Assembly (NCBI GenBank): GCA_026874595.1
Contig: CM049318.1
Location: 9,590,741-9,654,740, forward strand
From: Sipunculus nudus
Taxonomy: Eukaryota > Annelida > Sipuncula > Golfingiida > Sipunculidae
Direction: 5' to 3'
DNA length: 64,000 nucleotides
A model generated the notes under the pieces. It was not told where the DNA came from. It was given only the letters and a program-made list of their open reading frames with translations, and did not search any database. The translations under genes and the position numbers were made by a program. Within the stretch, counting starts at the first letter, position 1, and every line of letters begins with the position of its first letter. Below are positions 10,916 through 23,119 of this stretch, one piece after another.

Positions 10916-11918
10916 CCTTCAGTCTTTCATATATGCCACATCTATGCATCACTGAATGTGATTCAAACTTAATATTTATGGGTCTTTTTGCATGAAGAAA
11001 TAACTTATTGATTTGAGGTCAGCTGGTCAGGAGGTTAAAGGTTGCATGTCTAAGTTATTCACTCATTGGTTGCCAAGTAATTAAACCCGGCCAGATGTAA
11101 GTGGTTAGTAGTTACCCATAATTTAGAAAGAGTCCAGTTGATATGTGGGCAAAAGGTCAAGGTCATAGGTCAGGGATGTTCACAAAAACTTATTTTGTAG
11201 ACCATCTCTATTTTTCTTGTACATATAACCATTGGTTATGGTACATCTCACTGTGTGGCTGTAATTGTGAGTGATGCTGGTGACATATGACTCTCTTTTG
11301 TATCAGCCTGTTAAGTGATAAGGCTGAGTGATAAATACCTCGTTACTGCATAACAAAAACACTGTTGCCGGAATGCTTCAGCCAGGCATTAAGACTGTGA
11401 GAGTATAGTATTAAGGTTTAGCTACTGATTTATAAGATGATGGGAATATTTTACAGTTTATTTTATGGAATCATAGCAATAAACCTAGTTTCCTAGATAT
11501 CTGAATATTTTAAATCACCAGATATAAAAGCAAATGTTTGTTCTCATAATATGTGGATATGTACCTGGATTTAGGATGGCTTTTTTTATTACAAGACCTT
11601 AAGTCATGTTTTCTGCATTTCTTTTCTTTCAGGTTTTGCAGTTTACCTGCCCTGCTGATCCCATTGAAAAGCATGGGATCATATCTATAATTTGCATATC
11701 ATTTGCATATTTGCATATCTATAAATCTAATATGAGGGCCTGAAAATGCCTTTTGAATTGTTTTGGACATTCATTACTGTAACATCCTTTGGAGAATTTG
11801 CTACAAGTTTGGTCTCTTATTGGAGGATGTGTGATATCAAATGTCAGACTTGTCAGAAATCCATTATGTCTGCCAGTGAGCCACCTTAGAAATCCTTTTG
11901 TCAGTGCAGTTTCAGTGA

Positions 11919-12426
11919 TTTTAAGCTCAGCTGACTTTAAGTCATGCTGTGCTATAGCGATGGGTCTTTGTCCGTCGTCCTTCCGTCTGTCCGTCCGGCC
12001 AGCCGTCCGGCCGTTAGCAGGGCACAAATTGTAACTGTAAGGGCTAGATACATGAACCCTACGCAGTCTTAGAGGTTCTCAAAAGATCTCCTTGCAGATC
12101 TGAAATAAGGTCACTGTGACCTATATTCTCTGAGTTAGGGGGTGTGTTTGCACCTCCCAGAATTAATTCTTATAGCCAAAATAATCATCCCAAACCTTAC
12201 ATGTCAATAGAGAAACAAACCTTTTGATATTTAGGTCTTAGGGTCAAAGGTAAATGTCACAGAACCAGCTTCTTGGAAAAAGTTGTGGATGCATTTCAAG
12301 TCAGACTTTTCACCCCAAACCTTCCATCTTCCAAGTATGTTAAGTTACCATATGGTATACCATCAGGCTTTTAAATACAGGTCATGCTTGTCAGCTGAGC
12401 GTCATGACCTATGGGTCACTTGTATT
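11919..12426 (+). mobile_element. Short family A relative (~0.5 kb) nested in copy A1
   Basis: The start matches the family A 5' end (AAGCTCAGCTGACTTTAAGTC, split by a few changes from 10095) and runs through the same CTATAGCGATGGGTC and GTCCGTCC blocks. The end has GTCAGCTGAGC, the palindrome-like GACCTATGGGTC (12406-12417) and ACTTGTATT, a worn form of the CTTGTTT end. Both termini are present within about 0.5 kb, so this looks like an internally deleted copy inserted in A1. Alternatively, A1 may be a chimaera of two partial copies. Confidence 0.5.
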
Positions 12427-14532
12427 GAAGTTATGGGCCAAAACATAATTCAATTTTTTTTAAAAATCAGGAAATATATTTACTCACCTAACATGAGAAT
12501 TGCTGAACCTAGAGACTTTTTTTCAGGAATATGACTTTATTTAATCAAGATTCAATTGTTTACCCAAAATTAGATCTGAATTTTGCAAATTTTTCAAGTT
12601 ATTAGCATAAATAAAAAATCAATACCTTAAATTTTGTCCAACTTTGGCACAAATTGATTTAATTTTCACAGCATATATACATAAGGATTTAATATTTTAA
12701 AACCTGAAATTTCAAAGAAATTGATTGGAAAGAATAGCTTTTATTCATGTTTTCATACACCATGTCAAGTGTTGTTTACATCTAGCCCACCTAGTAGTAC
12801 AGCCTTCACTTGCATTATGTAACCCATCCCCAGGCAGCTTAGCCACTACCAGCAGGCTTCCCCGCTGCCCTGCACCCCCCCCCCCCCAATAAACTAGATG
12901 AATGTTATTATTTTCTGTATTTAATTCATTCTTATTCTAGGCTATGCTACATTTTAGATTTTGTATTGTACCACCAGGGTTACAAGGATTAGAGTGTACA
13001 TTTAATTGTGTCCACAAAGTGGTGTATTGCTATGAAAGTGTGGATATTCATGAGATAAGTAATTCCTTACTTCAGAAGAGTAAAAACTTCACCAGGTGTG
13101 AAATTGACTATTAATTCCAGTAATAAATTAAAACTGGGATAGTAATTAGCACAATAATATTGTTTGTCCCTCATTCAACCAACAGTGTGTATACTTTATT
13201 TGAAAAGATGTTTTATTTTATCAAATTTACTGAATCTTTTGTATTTTATTTTGGTGAATAAAATTAAGCATGTACTGATAACTCCAATGTGCAAATCTTT
13301 TTAATAGTGATTCAAGGAATATTCTTGTAGAGGCCATGTTGTGGCATTATTTTCTTTTAAATTCAGTTTAAACATTTATGATTTAAAAATAATAAAATAT
13401 ATGTATATGGATAATATGACCCAATATGAGCTACACTCTGGATATATGATGATTGCAACTTTTGCAACAATTCTAATTTTTTAACTTATAGTTTCAGTTT
13501 TTTACTCTGTATATATAATTATTGCAACTTTTGCAACAATTCTAATATTCTAACTTATATTTTCAGGTTTTTTTTATTAAAAATTTATAAAACCTGTAAA
13601 TAAAAAACACGATTCAGATGAAAACTTCTTAATGGAAAAAGTGGATATGCTTAAAAAATAGGATTATATATAAACTTAAATGCATTATTCCCTTGAAAGT
13701 GAAATAAAGGTATTAGTCCATTCTGTCCACTTGCCTGTCCATCTCTAAATTTTCATATGCATCACAGTATCTCTAAACTTTTACTGTTTTTCTTCATGAC
13801 AGTCTTTTCAGAGTATTAGTTTGCAATCATATATTTAGACCCTTTCCTCTTAGCTTTTCAAATTTCTAATATAAATGAAAAACATTACAATAGAATATTT
13901 CTACATCCACCTTCGTGCTGCCCTCACTTTCCCTTCTCCGAACCCCATCCCAAAGTCAGCCTCAGTAAGCAAGAACAAGATGAATCAGATATACTCATAC
14001 TTTAATATTTTGTATAACTATTCGTCCATAATTACCTATGTACATGCCAGAAATTATGTCAATATTGTGTAATATGTAGACATAGTGGGCATCACAATAA
14101 TGTACCTTGTCAAGACTAAAGAGATATTGTGTCATACAGTCACAAATTCATAAATCACTTCATCAGCAAAGTTAATCATAACATCATATCTGTCAAATTG
14201 AAAGCTTGCAGACTACCATACACTTTAGCCTTATCATCATTCTACTACTGCTTATTACTGCTGTCATTGCATTCATATTTGCTCAATTAATCACAATTTT
14301 CAACCCCTCCTAAATAAATAAAAAAATAAACCACTATATTTGACTCTATTAATCCATCAGTCAGGTTATTTCATTTATCATTTACTCACATATTATATTA
14401 CATTCCTTTATAATAGCCCAACATGTCCATGATATTCATAAGCTTTATCGACTCGATATAGTATCACAGTGGAGAAACATTTATAGTCCAATCACGATCA
14501 GCTGAGCGCCGTGACCCATGGGTCCCTTGTTT

Positions 14533-16149
14533 CAATACAAAATTATAAAGATTAAAAATTCAGTCGATGACATTATATCTACCGAAAATATGGATGACTT
14601 TGAACATAAATATTAAAATGTGGGTAGTGAGACTTTGGATAGATTTGTTGAACTTTCTGAAGATGATGTGAAAAAAATGGTGTCTAACTCGAATTCTAAG
14701 TACTGTGATCTGGATCCTCTGCCAACAATTTTATTGAAGCAGTGTTTAGATGTTATGTTACCTGTTGTGTCCCGCATCATTAACATGTCACTGAAACAGG
14801 GTCATTTTCCAGAATGTTGGAAATGCTCTTATGTTAGGCATCTCACATATATTTCAAAATTGGTAGAAACTGTAGCCATAGACCAATATGTGCTATACCT
14901 TTAAAGAGATGGTCAGATGCCGGAGAAAAATGCAGCCTACATGAGAAACCATAGTTCTGAAACCATATTATTAAGTGTACACTCGGAAAATTTGAATAGT
15001 ATGGATGCTAAAAAGATTACGCTTTTAGTACTTCTAGATCTTAGTGCTGCTTTTGATGCAATAGATATAGATATTTTATCTGATATTTTTCAGCATAAAT
15101 TCAAAATTGGTTGGACAGTTGTTGATCACTGGTATAGGGAATATCTTACTGACCGTACCCAGCGATTACTCATTGATTGCATTTTATCAAGCAAATTTAA
15201 GATGTGTTTTGGTTTTCCCCAGGTAAGTGTAGCAGGACCAGTATTGTTTTTGTCATATTTATCTTCCTTATATGACCTAATTCAAATGTTCCTTCCAGAT
15301 GTTGGTTGTTTTCCAGATGACAATCAATTATATTTATCATTTGAGCCTAAAGGTGATGATGAGATCAAAGCGTTCGGGGAAATGATATCCTGTGTAAGTG
15401 CAGTAAGGGAGGGGATGCTACAACATAAATAAAAAATAAATGACAATAAGACAGAAATCATACTCTTTGGAAGTAGGCAACAACTGAGTAAACTTACTTT
15501 GAGTGAAATAAACGTGGGTAGTATCTCGATTAAAGCGGTAGACAAAGTGCGTGATTATGGTATGATCTCTGAAAAAACCATGAGTGTGAGAGAACATATA
15601 AATGCTGTATGTAGTGTAAGTTTTTTATCAACTATATAAACTAAGGCAGATTAGGAAATACATAGACAATAACACTTTGTGCACGTTGGTTCATGCGTTT
15701 GTGACCTCACACTTAGATTATGGAAACTCGATGATTTTTAATTTACCAGAAAACAACAAAGCAAATTGCAGCGATTACAAAACGCAGCGGCTCGTCTGGT
15801 TTTGTCTAAAAGGAAATTTGATAGTGCAAAAGAATGTCTAAAGACCCTACACTGGCTACCGATACGTGAGCGAATAGATTTTAAAATTGCTCTTTTAGTG
15901 TATAAAAAAAAATAAGAAATGTTACCTTTATATCTAAATGAACTGATAAAGGAGAAGACCAGTAAAGGAACTTTTCGTTCAGTTTGTGGAGACCTGCTTT
16001 GCACTCCTTTAATAAAGACAGAAACTTACGATAAGCGTGCCTTTACGTATGCAGCACTAACTGTATGGAATGGACTCCCCGAAGCCATAAAGACAGCTGG
16101 CTCTATTGCCAGTTTTAAAAAGAGGTTAAAAACCTGTTATTTTAGGTGA
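14533..16149 (+). pseudogene. LINE reverse transcriptase domain and C-terminal tail, degenerate
   Basis: Continues the LINE after the insertion. RT fingers motifs (SEDDVKKMV, CDLDPLPTILLK, GHFPECWK) read in the frame 14620-14904. The frame ends in a stop, then LVLLDLSAAFDAID, QVSVAGPVLF and FPDDNQLY (the catalytic YADD box, here altered) read in 14917-15432. A stop at 15430 and a frame change follow. The C-terminal part (YAALTVWNGLPEAIK, SFKKRLKTCYF) reads in 15919-16149. The catalytic box reads F-P-D-D, which together with the stops means no activity. An AT-rich 3' end follows to about 16375. Confidence 0.85.
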
Positions 16150-16454
16150 GTGTTTAGCTAATTTTATATGCATATTTTTTATTTGTCATTTTCTTCATGC
16201 ACCCTGTGCGAATGTTTTTAAATACTCTGTATCTTGCATGTAATGTGATAATTTATCATTATATAATTATGTTGTATGTTATTTTATGTATGTTTTCTTG
16301 ATTTGTAAACCGCTGTCGAGTATTGCAATATATGTATGGGCGGTCTAAATAATCTAGTAAACTATAACTATATATAACTATATAATGATACGATCGGAAT
16401 TGTCACGTATTTTGCTATCCGCAACCACTGCCGTTATCCATACTACTGTTACTC

Positions 16455-16455
16455 G

Positions 16456-16484
<29 letters not shown>
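16455..16484. repeat. (TA)n microsatellite
   Basis: About 15 TA units just downstream of the LINE 3' end. Stretches 16376-16454 and 16490-16800 show nothing else recognisable. Confidence 0.9.
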
Positions 16485-16487
<3 letters not shown>

Positions 16488-16814
16488 AAATATATTGCTC
16501 GTATGATAATGTTACTCATATGTATTACTCTTTTCTTTATCCATGTTCTAACGTATAATGTGTATACAGATGTATCTTTTTAATAATTTCCTTTTGAAAC
16601 GACGTTCGGTACACATATATATACAATCTAAAATTGCTTAAATAGGATCCAAACATATTACAGCTTTCTCATACGCGTCAAGTTTCCTGTACTTATTTCT
16701 TTGTTGGTCACCCTTGATGTATACATCTTGACGTACAGCTTTGGTCCCAACTGAACGCAAGAATTTTGGTAGGTGGCCGCAGGCCTAAAGGAAGGGGATA
16801 AACCCGGGTCACAA

Positions 16815-17205
16815 CCGGCCGTACGGGCTCCTACGACATGTTTGCGTCCAAATTTTGTCAAGATTCCCACGTGCCACGCAAGTCCGTCTTGCGAAATATC
16901 AAGGTTATAGACATCCCGTAAGCACGTACGGAGGACGTGGGACAGCCGTACTCAGCAGGCAAGTTGCACTTGCACCTTCATTGCCTGCGACGTTGCGTCT
17001 TAGACCAAGAATTTCTTACTCGCAGATACACTTGCGCCGCGTTGTTCGCAGGAAATTCGTAGAATATGTTGGTCAGGTCCTAAATTCTCCGTACGTGCTT
17101 ACGGGCTGTCTAAGACCTCGAAATTTCGCAAGACAGATTTACGTGGCACCTGAGATTATGCACAAAATTTGGACGCAAACAGGCCGTAGAGGCCGGTACT
17201 ATTGG
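16815..17205. repeat. GC-richer inverted repeat with ~120-bp arms
   Basis: The arm at about 16815-16933 is the imperfect reverse complement of the arm at about 17087-17205. The innermost 19 bases match exactly: CCCGTAAGCACGTACGGAG (16915-16933) against CTCCGTACGTGCTTACGGG (17087-17105). Further out, GCAAGAC, GTGCCACG and CAAATTTTGT/GGACGCAAAC blocks also pair. The spacer is 153 bases. Open frames on both strands (16658-16870 minus, 16855-17262 plus) run through the arms and have no recognisable domain. Base composition is clearly richer in G and C than the surroundings, which suggests an insertion. Confidence 0.7.
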
Positions 17206-17751
17206 TCAATTCCTACGATAATCCAAGTCTCAGGGAGACACGGGCGTTGGTTCCCCATATAAAAAAAAGCAAGCAATGATTTTAGAAGGGGAGGCAACAT
17301 TCGGACCTTGGGATATCAAAATTCATAAGAGCCGCTCCTTTCATTAGACTCCTTTATAACCAAAAACTTGTAGGTATGATTCATTCATACATTCAGTAAA
17401 AGTCATCGCTCGGCAACAGCGTAAGCTTGTCTATATGTCGAGATGTCAACTTTTACTTTAAATAATTGATAAATGCTGCAGCTAACGGTGCAACTGGAAC
17501 GTCGTGAACTTTCTGTGGTGTATTTCTAATATATTTTTGTGAACCAAAAATTGTGCTGGTCTTCGGAATATAATAAATGATATGAATAACATGTGACGTC
17601 TCATTAAACGATCTGTATGCTTGTGAAAGTGAGTACAATCCCCGTAAACCTCTCGCGCGTTGCCATGGTACCCTCAGTCCCCAAGGGGCTTTGTAACCCT
17701 ACGTCGTGAGTGCTCAAACTTAACCTTTCATTCTTCACCCTCCCAGGGGTG

Positions 17752-18142
17752 TATTCAAGGGCGTCAACTATAGGGGGGTTGGGGGTATACATCCCCCATT
17801 GTTTGCTACAGGGGATGATCAATGAAATCAACCTCCAGCTATGCAGAGAATAAGATTTATATTTGCAAATAAAATATGTTAATAGCTAGAATGACGGACT
17901 TTGGTTCAATTTCTCCATTTCAGAGTTTACTATAAAATAGCATATATCTGTGCATGGTTCAGAATTTATCTTTTCTGTTAACATCATATCTTATTTTTTA
18001 TATATTTGAAATGGGTCACACGTAACATTTATAAAAAATTGTCAATTTGTATAAAAAAGTGTCCATCCCTCTCTTGCGTATCATACCCCCGCCCTTGAAG
18101 ATATATTGACGCCACTGGGGTTATTCGGAGGGGGGGGGGCTT
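17752..18142. mobile_element. Probable MITE with GGCGTCAA ends and G/C homopolymer tracts
   Basis: The left end AAGGGCGTCAACTATAGG (about 17757-17774) is mirrored by ATATTGACGCCACTGGGG (about 18103-18120). Runs of G, and a CATACCCCCGCCC stretch, lie just inside the ends. A similar GGGGGG/CCCCC-rich stretch with TTGATGCCCC occurs at 33110-33210. The family is not identified. Confidence 0.45.
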
Positions 18143-18617
18143 CTGAAGGACGATGCTAATAAACTCCATGAACTATTCAGTCAAAGATAAATTATTATAT
18201 TATAACCATTTCTTCTTTAAATTCAAGAATGAATAAACACCTCCATGCTGAATATTTGTGATTCGTTCCAAACACGTACGGTTAAATGTCTGTTTATACC
18301 GTGTATCCTGTAATAACCGCGCGCGCTAATATGTAAAGGCATCTTTAATAAACTCTGCGTCGGCGTGGGTTTGTGGTCGTGTCGGAGTGCTTCTCCCTAA
18401 ACACGAAAAAGGATCCAACAAACCTCACTGGTCACGTGATCAAAAGTGACTCAACGAAGAGCAGGTTATCATCATAGATTAAACTGGTCATTACCATTTG
18501 TGATCACAAAATTTGCTGTGGCTTGTTTTTTCTAGAATGTCCTAAAAATTATATGGTGTTTTATCAAACTTATAGGAGTAAAACCCCGGCCTGAGGCACA
18601 ACTGCACTGAAAACATA

Positions 18618-18733
18618 GGGTTGTCAAATCGACAACTTTAGGGTTGTCAAATGGGTGTACCTAAAACAACATCCCAGGTTGTCAAAAGTTCAATTTGACA
18701 ACCCTCTAGGGTTGTACAAAGGGTTGTCAAATG
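18618..18733. repeat. Cluster of GGTTGTCAAA / TTTGACAACC motifs
   Basis: GGGTTGTCAAA occurs at about 18618, 18641 and 18721, AGGTTGTCAAA at about 18677, and GGGTTGTACAAA at about 18709. The complement TTTGACAACCC is at about 18694. GTTGTC/GACAAC pairs could fold. The function is unknown; it may be a piece of a MITE or a degenerate minisatellite. Confidence 0.6.
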
Positions 18734-18784
18734 TTTGCTGTGAAAACCTATAGGTTTTCATGGACCTGTAAGATTCATCCCTAT

Positions 18785-18806
18785 TTACTCTTTCTCTTTC
18801 TCTCTT

Positions 18807-18858
<52 letters not shown>

Positions 18859-18880
18859 TAAATATATATATATGTATATA
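18785..18880. repeat. (TC)n followed by (TA)n microsatellite
   Basis: A TTTCTCTC tract runs into interrupted TATATA. Minus-strand frames through it (poly I/Y peptides) are artefacts. Confidence 0.9.
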
Positions 18881-19039
18881 TGATAATAATAATAACAGAC
18901 ATTTTCAAGTAGAACGTATATTTTATTAAAACCAAGTGGTCGTGTAATTTGTGATATGTGTATTTGTCCGCAACAGTTTTACGACTGATTATTCCTGACA
19001 GGGTTCTGTCTGAGGGTGTTTCAGTGTTCACATAAAAGA

Positions 19040-19990
19040 GTAAATGTGTAGCTTTATTTTATCGTCTTCCACCTCGGCTTCCTCTCTAGCAAGTTGTTTA
19101 CCACTCCAAAGTTGGGTTCACGGCTACCCGTGTGACGAGCATATAGCTCTCTCTTCATTTTCTGCTTCTGTACTTGAAAAACAGACTTGCCCTGGTCCCT
19201 CCTTCTACCCGGGGTTACAAATCTGTAACGAAAATGTTTTCACCAGAGTCAGAGTGTCTGAAAATACAAAGTAGAATGTAAAATTCCATGAAAAACACAT
19301 TTTAAATGACAGAGTTGCAGGATTTTGTGGACATTGAATCACAGCTTATATGACTGAATTTGTCATCCTGATAATTTTTATTTTAAATGCTACATCGGAA
19401 GTGTATTTTTATTATATTCATATTGAAGGGTTATTTCCTGAGATTATGGAGTCCTCCTCCCATCATCTCCCAAAATGTGTGCCTTCAATATTGCAAAATA
19501 AAAAAAAAACTTAAGCAAGCACAGTGTCAGGTGAAATGATATCTGAAAAATGTTCATTATACATGTATTTATAAATGGCATTCATTGTTATAGAGTCACT
19601 TACCATAAGTTCATTTGAAAACAATCAATCCACATGGCTCAACAAGGCCTGAGGTGTGTCTGTGTACTAGTTGTCAAGTGTAGGGTAGCTGCAGGAGTAA
19701 AAGGATGTATTGACAACTTGTATAATTATGTTCACACACACATACATATATCTATATATATCTATATAAAATATTACAAATTTGTTATGTTTAGGTTTAG
19801 TAGAAAACAAACAAGTCATTTATCAATCAGTGGCTTGAAGTAATAGGACTACTGGAAATTTAGAGCTACAGGGTGACAATAATATTAGTACTATACAAAC
19901 CATTAACAACATATGAAATATTAGATCTTCATTGAATTTACATTAAGTTTATTTGTTTATATACTTGTCATATCCTTAAATGTTCTATAT
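19040..19990. other. Non-genic AT-rich stretch
   Basis: Short frames (for example 19044-19274) contain no recognisable domain and show no good splice context. A CACACA/TATATC tract lies near 19734-19770. Nothing else is supported. Confidence 0.5.
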
Positions 19991-19992
19991 AC

Positions 19993-19993
<1 letters not shown>

Positions 19994-20084
<91 letters not shown>
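19994..20084. repeat. Long (TA)n microsatellite
   Basis: About 90 bases of almost pure TA with one interruption near 20030. The length may vary between alleles or with assembly. Confidence 0.9.
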
Positions 20085-20088
<4 letters not shown>

Positions 20089-20738
20089 CACACAACATGT
20101 TCAGCAAAATTAATTAATAGTTACCTGGCAGGTTGGACGATTCTCCAATGTCAGCTAGCTGTATTCTCCTCCAGGCTCATTGGTCCAGGTATAGACTCTA
20201 CAAAATATTTGAAAATACTTTCACTACAGAGATGACCATGACCATTGGGAATGTAATTATCATATATGAAAATTAAACCTTACACATTATATTTATACTT
20301 ATTTACACATATTTATATGTGTGTGTACTGAACCTGCTGTATTATGTTACAGTCACACTGTAAAGACTCAGGAGTACACATTACACCAAATTTTGATAGT
20401 TTTTTAATGAACATACATTTAGCTTAACTAGTAGGTGTATTTTCGGGTACTTGGTTACATTATTTGAAGTTACATACTATAGTGTTTGAATAGACCTACC
20501 ACTTTGCCTGAACGTGTTGCAATCGTCATTTTCAAATTTATAATTTTAATATAAGCATGTTTATTTCTTACAGGTCGATGACAAGTATTCATTGAAAATC
20601 AGAAGTGGCCAATTATCCGACTTTGAAAATTAGAAATTATAGAAATAATAGAAATAAAAAAAAACACTTGCATATTCTATTTTTTACTCTCTAATAATCT
20701 TTAAACCTTTTTTATCTATCTTGGAGCAGAAAATATTC

Positions 20739-20926
20739 TTACCCGGGAGATCTCAAAATATTCTAAAATCGCAACTTTACCGGTATATAGGTTCACCTAG
20801 ATTAAGTGTATGCTAAAATGAGGGTCTATCTTAATGTAAAAATATACTTACGCAAGAGAACTCGAGGTATTCTAGAATCTCAACTTGGCCGTTGTATATA
20901 GGTACACTTAGATTAAGTGTATGCGA
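20739..20926. repeat. Two-copy tandem repeat, ~109-bp period
   Basis: Copy 1 begins near 20739 (TTACCCGGGAGATCTC) and copy 2 near 20848 (TTACGCAAGAGAACTC). They share AT.TTCTA.AATC.CAACTT, a TATATAGGT block and AGATTAAGTGTATGC. The peptide frame at 20831-21061 on the minus strand crosses copy 2 and is not a gene. Confidence 0.6.
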
Positions 20927-21088
20927 AACGTTAAAGTAAAACATATCAACTGTGGACCATCCATTTGTTGATGTAACCTTGTTAAATAGGGTAATTCTCC
21001 TATATAATGATATGTGTGAGTTCAGTTGTGAACAAATTGCCACACTGGTATATGTAGTCATTAGCTTTTTTTTTAGTTTTGTTGTTGT

Positions 21089-21310
21089 CTTTTAGACTGT
21101 AAGTCAACTGAGTTATAGAAATCACCAAGTCCGACGCCCTCCATGCCCTTCTTATCGTCCTTCGATCCGTCCGTCCGTCCGTCCATGCTGTCTTCCGTTT
21201 AAAAGGGCACTAATCGTAACCATGGGACCTAAAAACTACTAATTTATACTGAGGGTCCTTTTGGAAATATCTTTGGTAACATGAATTAAGGTCACAGCAT
21301 CTTGAATTCA
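21089..21310 (+). repeat. Diverged family A-like 5' end with (GTCC)n tract
   Basis: TTTTAGACTGTAAGTCAACTGAG is followed by a CCGTCCGTCCGTCCGTCC microsatellite (about 21166-21183). Then come AGGGCACTAATCGTAACC and GGTCACAG, which parallel GGGCACAAATCGTAACCG and the GGTCACTG block of copy A1. A member of the same broad class, older or of another subfamily. The 3' end is not found. Confidence 0.5.
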
Positions 21311-22229
21311 TATGCCGTATTTTTGGTGCCCTTTCAGAAACATACTTTGTTTGGTGTTCAGGGCTTCATTCACCAAATAAATTATAGAGTTTGCATAATC
21401 CTAACTGGTATGAATGTCAACAGATAAGGCAAATAAAATCCAACGAAATCCTCTGAACTGTTTTGGGTCAGCTGCAATGGACCGCTATGACTGCGCACGA
21501 ACTTTACGCGTATGTTCTTTATAATAAAAAAAAGTTTATTGTGCTATAAAAATAATTTGAGGACAGCACTGAGTTTAGTCCAATATAAAGTTAAATTAAG
21601 CGAGAGTTTTGTGATTTTTGCCCAGGATTTATGAAAAATCCGCCTGGTGACTCGCTTCAAGGAGCGCTGAAAACGCGCAATTATACAAATCACAGAACAT
21701 AGTGATAAAACGAGGGATTCCCCGGAATAACGCTACGCTCTGTGTCCAGTGATTTCCATGGCGCGCCGTTGCTATGTGCGGAAAACCGTGTATGAATTCG
21801 GACGATGCCAGTAAAGCAGATGCCTGCCAGTTATTCAAAGATCAATGCCAGCTGTATTTTGCCATTGTTGGAACCAAGAAAGAGTTCCAGGCTCATCATA
21901 TAATTTATTGCCCAGGAACAGTTGTTTTAGACGCTCTAAAACGTGGAACCTAACTGAGGAACTGATGAGAGACTCTGATAATGTGTGGAGAAAATTCGAA
22001 GTGGAATTAGTTGATACAATCGCCAACTATAGAATAAACACTTACCTTGAGAGAGTAAAAACAGTCAAATAATGAACCTATTGACTTTGTGGCGCCTTGT
22101 AAAAGCCTTGTTTTTTTTAAATGCAATTTTAGAGATGACCAGAAAATTCAGGAAAGTATTACTGAACATATTATTTAAAGGACAAATCATGTTTCGTGTG
22201 TCAAAAGTACGCCTAGTAAAAAAAATCGG

Positions 22230-22990
22230 AACCACTACTGCAACATGGCATACCGAAAGGACCATTGGTAAAACTTGGTTTTGACTTGTTCGATTATGAC
22301 AACACTAAGTACTTGCTGTTGGCAGACTACTACACAGCATTTCCTATCGTTCGTTGTATAGGAGCTATGCCGACTAGTGGACAGGTTATAAATGCCCCGA
22401 AACAAAAATTCAGTGAACACGGAATTCCTGAAATTTTATTCAGTGACAATGGTTCACAGTTTGAAAGTCAACAATTCAAGAAGTTTGCCAGTGAGTGGTG
22501 CTTCACGCACACCACTCTATTGCCTCTCTAACCAAGAAGTAATGAATTTATCGAGAGACAAGATGCAGACGGGTAAAAGCCCCAGAATCTAGACAGGATC
22601 TAGATCTAGTACTGTTGATCCTACGTCAAACTCCGATAGATACCGACATTCCTTCGGCAAACCCCGAGGTATTTTGACCGTGCATCAACATGAGTCGCCA
22701 ATCAGAGATGACCTTGCGCGCAAACTTTCTCAACGTCAGGGCACTCAAAACAGTACCATGACAGAGATGTACATAATCTACAGCCACTCGTTCCAGGACA
22801 ATGTTTCAGCTGGAGATCACCAAACTGGAACGTGGACTCCCGTTACGGTTTTCGAGAGATGTTCACAAGTTTTGTCCTACATAATACAAACCCCGAATGG
22901 TTCACGGCCACGACGGAACAGGGTAAAACTCCGTAAATTACCTTCAGGACTAAACACGAGACGCGTGAGGTTCGCATTAATACCATAGCC
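22230..22990 (+). pseudogene. Ty3/gypsy-like integrase remnant
   Basis: The frame ending 22531 reads GFDLFDYDNTKYLLLADYYTAFP and then FSDNGSQFES: the DYYT/F..V and DNG motifs with two of the three integrase catalytic acidic residues. A stop and a frame break follow. Past 22674, SPIRDDLARKLSQRQ...VSAGD.....W.P, YIIQTPNGSRPRRNRVKLRKLP resembles the integrase C-terminal segment before the end of pol in gypsy elements. No RT or gag is seen upstream, so this is a partial, dead copy. Stretch 21311-22229 upstream holds nothing recognised. Confidence 0.6.
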
Positions 22991-23119
22991 CGTAATGGTT
23001 GAGTCCATCAATTTAGATTTTTTCCCACTGTGAAGGTGTGTCCCACACGATATTCGGGAGAGCAGATGGGCCTTCTCCGTCAATCACTGGGATGAACTCA
23101 ATCCCAGGACGAATCCAAT

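Larger units (their letters stand above)
10095..14532 (+). mobile_element. Family A non-autonomous element (copy A1), Helentron/pearl-like
   Basis: Bounded on the left by TTTTAGCTCAGCTGAC (10095-10110). The right end holds CAGCTGAGC, the 12-base palindrome GACCCATGGGTC (14513-14524) and CCTTGTTT (14525-14532). CTCAGCTGAC near the 5' end is the complement of GTCAGCTGAG near family A 3' ends, a subterminal inverted repeat. Inside are a GTCCGTCC tract, a tandem core of about 140-bp units (10400-10900), a nested relative (11919-12426) and a long AT-rich 3' half with no coding capacity. Subterminal repeats, a 3' palindrome, internal tandem repeats and insertion into a T-run without target duplication are known traits of Helentron-derived elements, including bivalve pearl elements. 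That classification is inference. It interrupts the LINE at a T-run. Confidence 0.65.
8944..16375 (+). mobile_element. APE-type non-LTR retrotransposon (LINE), split by a 4.4-kb insertion
   Basis: Two separated pieces make one element. The 5' piece (8944-10094) encodes an apurinic-type endonuclease and the linker. The 3' piece (14533-16375) encodes the reverse transcriptase and its C-terminal tail, followed by an AT-rich 3' end. The order and motifs (SLRNK, ETW, GDFN, SDH, LDLSAAFD, YADD-like, VWNGLP, SFKKRLK) are those of Jockey/CR1/L2-like LINEs. The 5' end is truncated: the sequence starts at the first residues of the endonuclease, just after the glycosyltransferase stop codon. Several stops and frameshifts make it inactive. 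The intervening 10095-14532 is a separate later insertion. Confidence 0.85.

Noticed and set aside
16855-17262. 135-codon Arg-rich open frame as a gene
   Set aside because: It spans both arms of an inverted repeat, and the opposite strand is also open in one arm, as expected from sequence symmetry and base composition.
18822-19031. Minus-strand frame with poly-Ile/Tyr tail
   Set aside because: It is a translation of the TA microsatellite.
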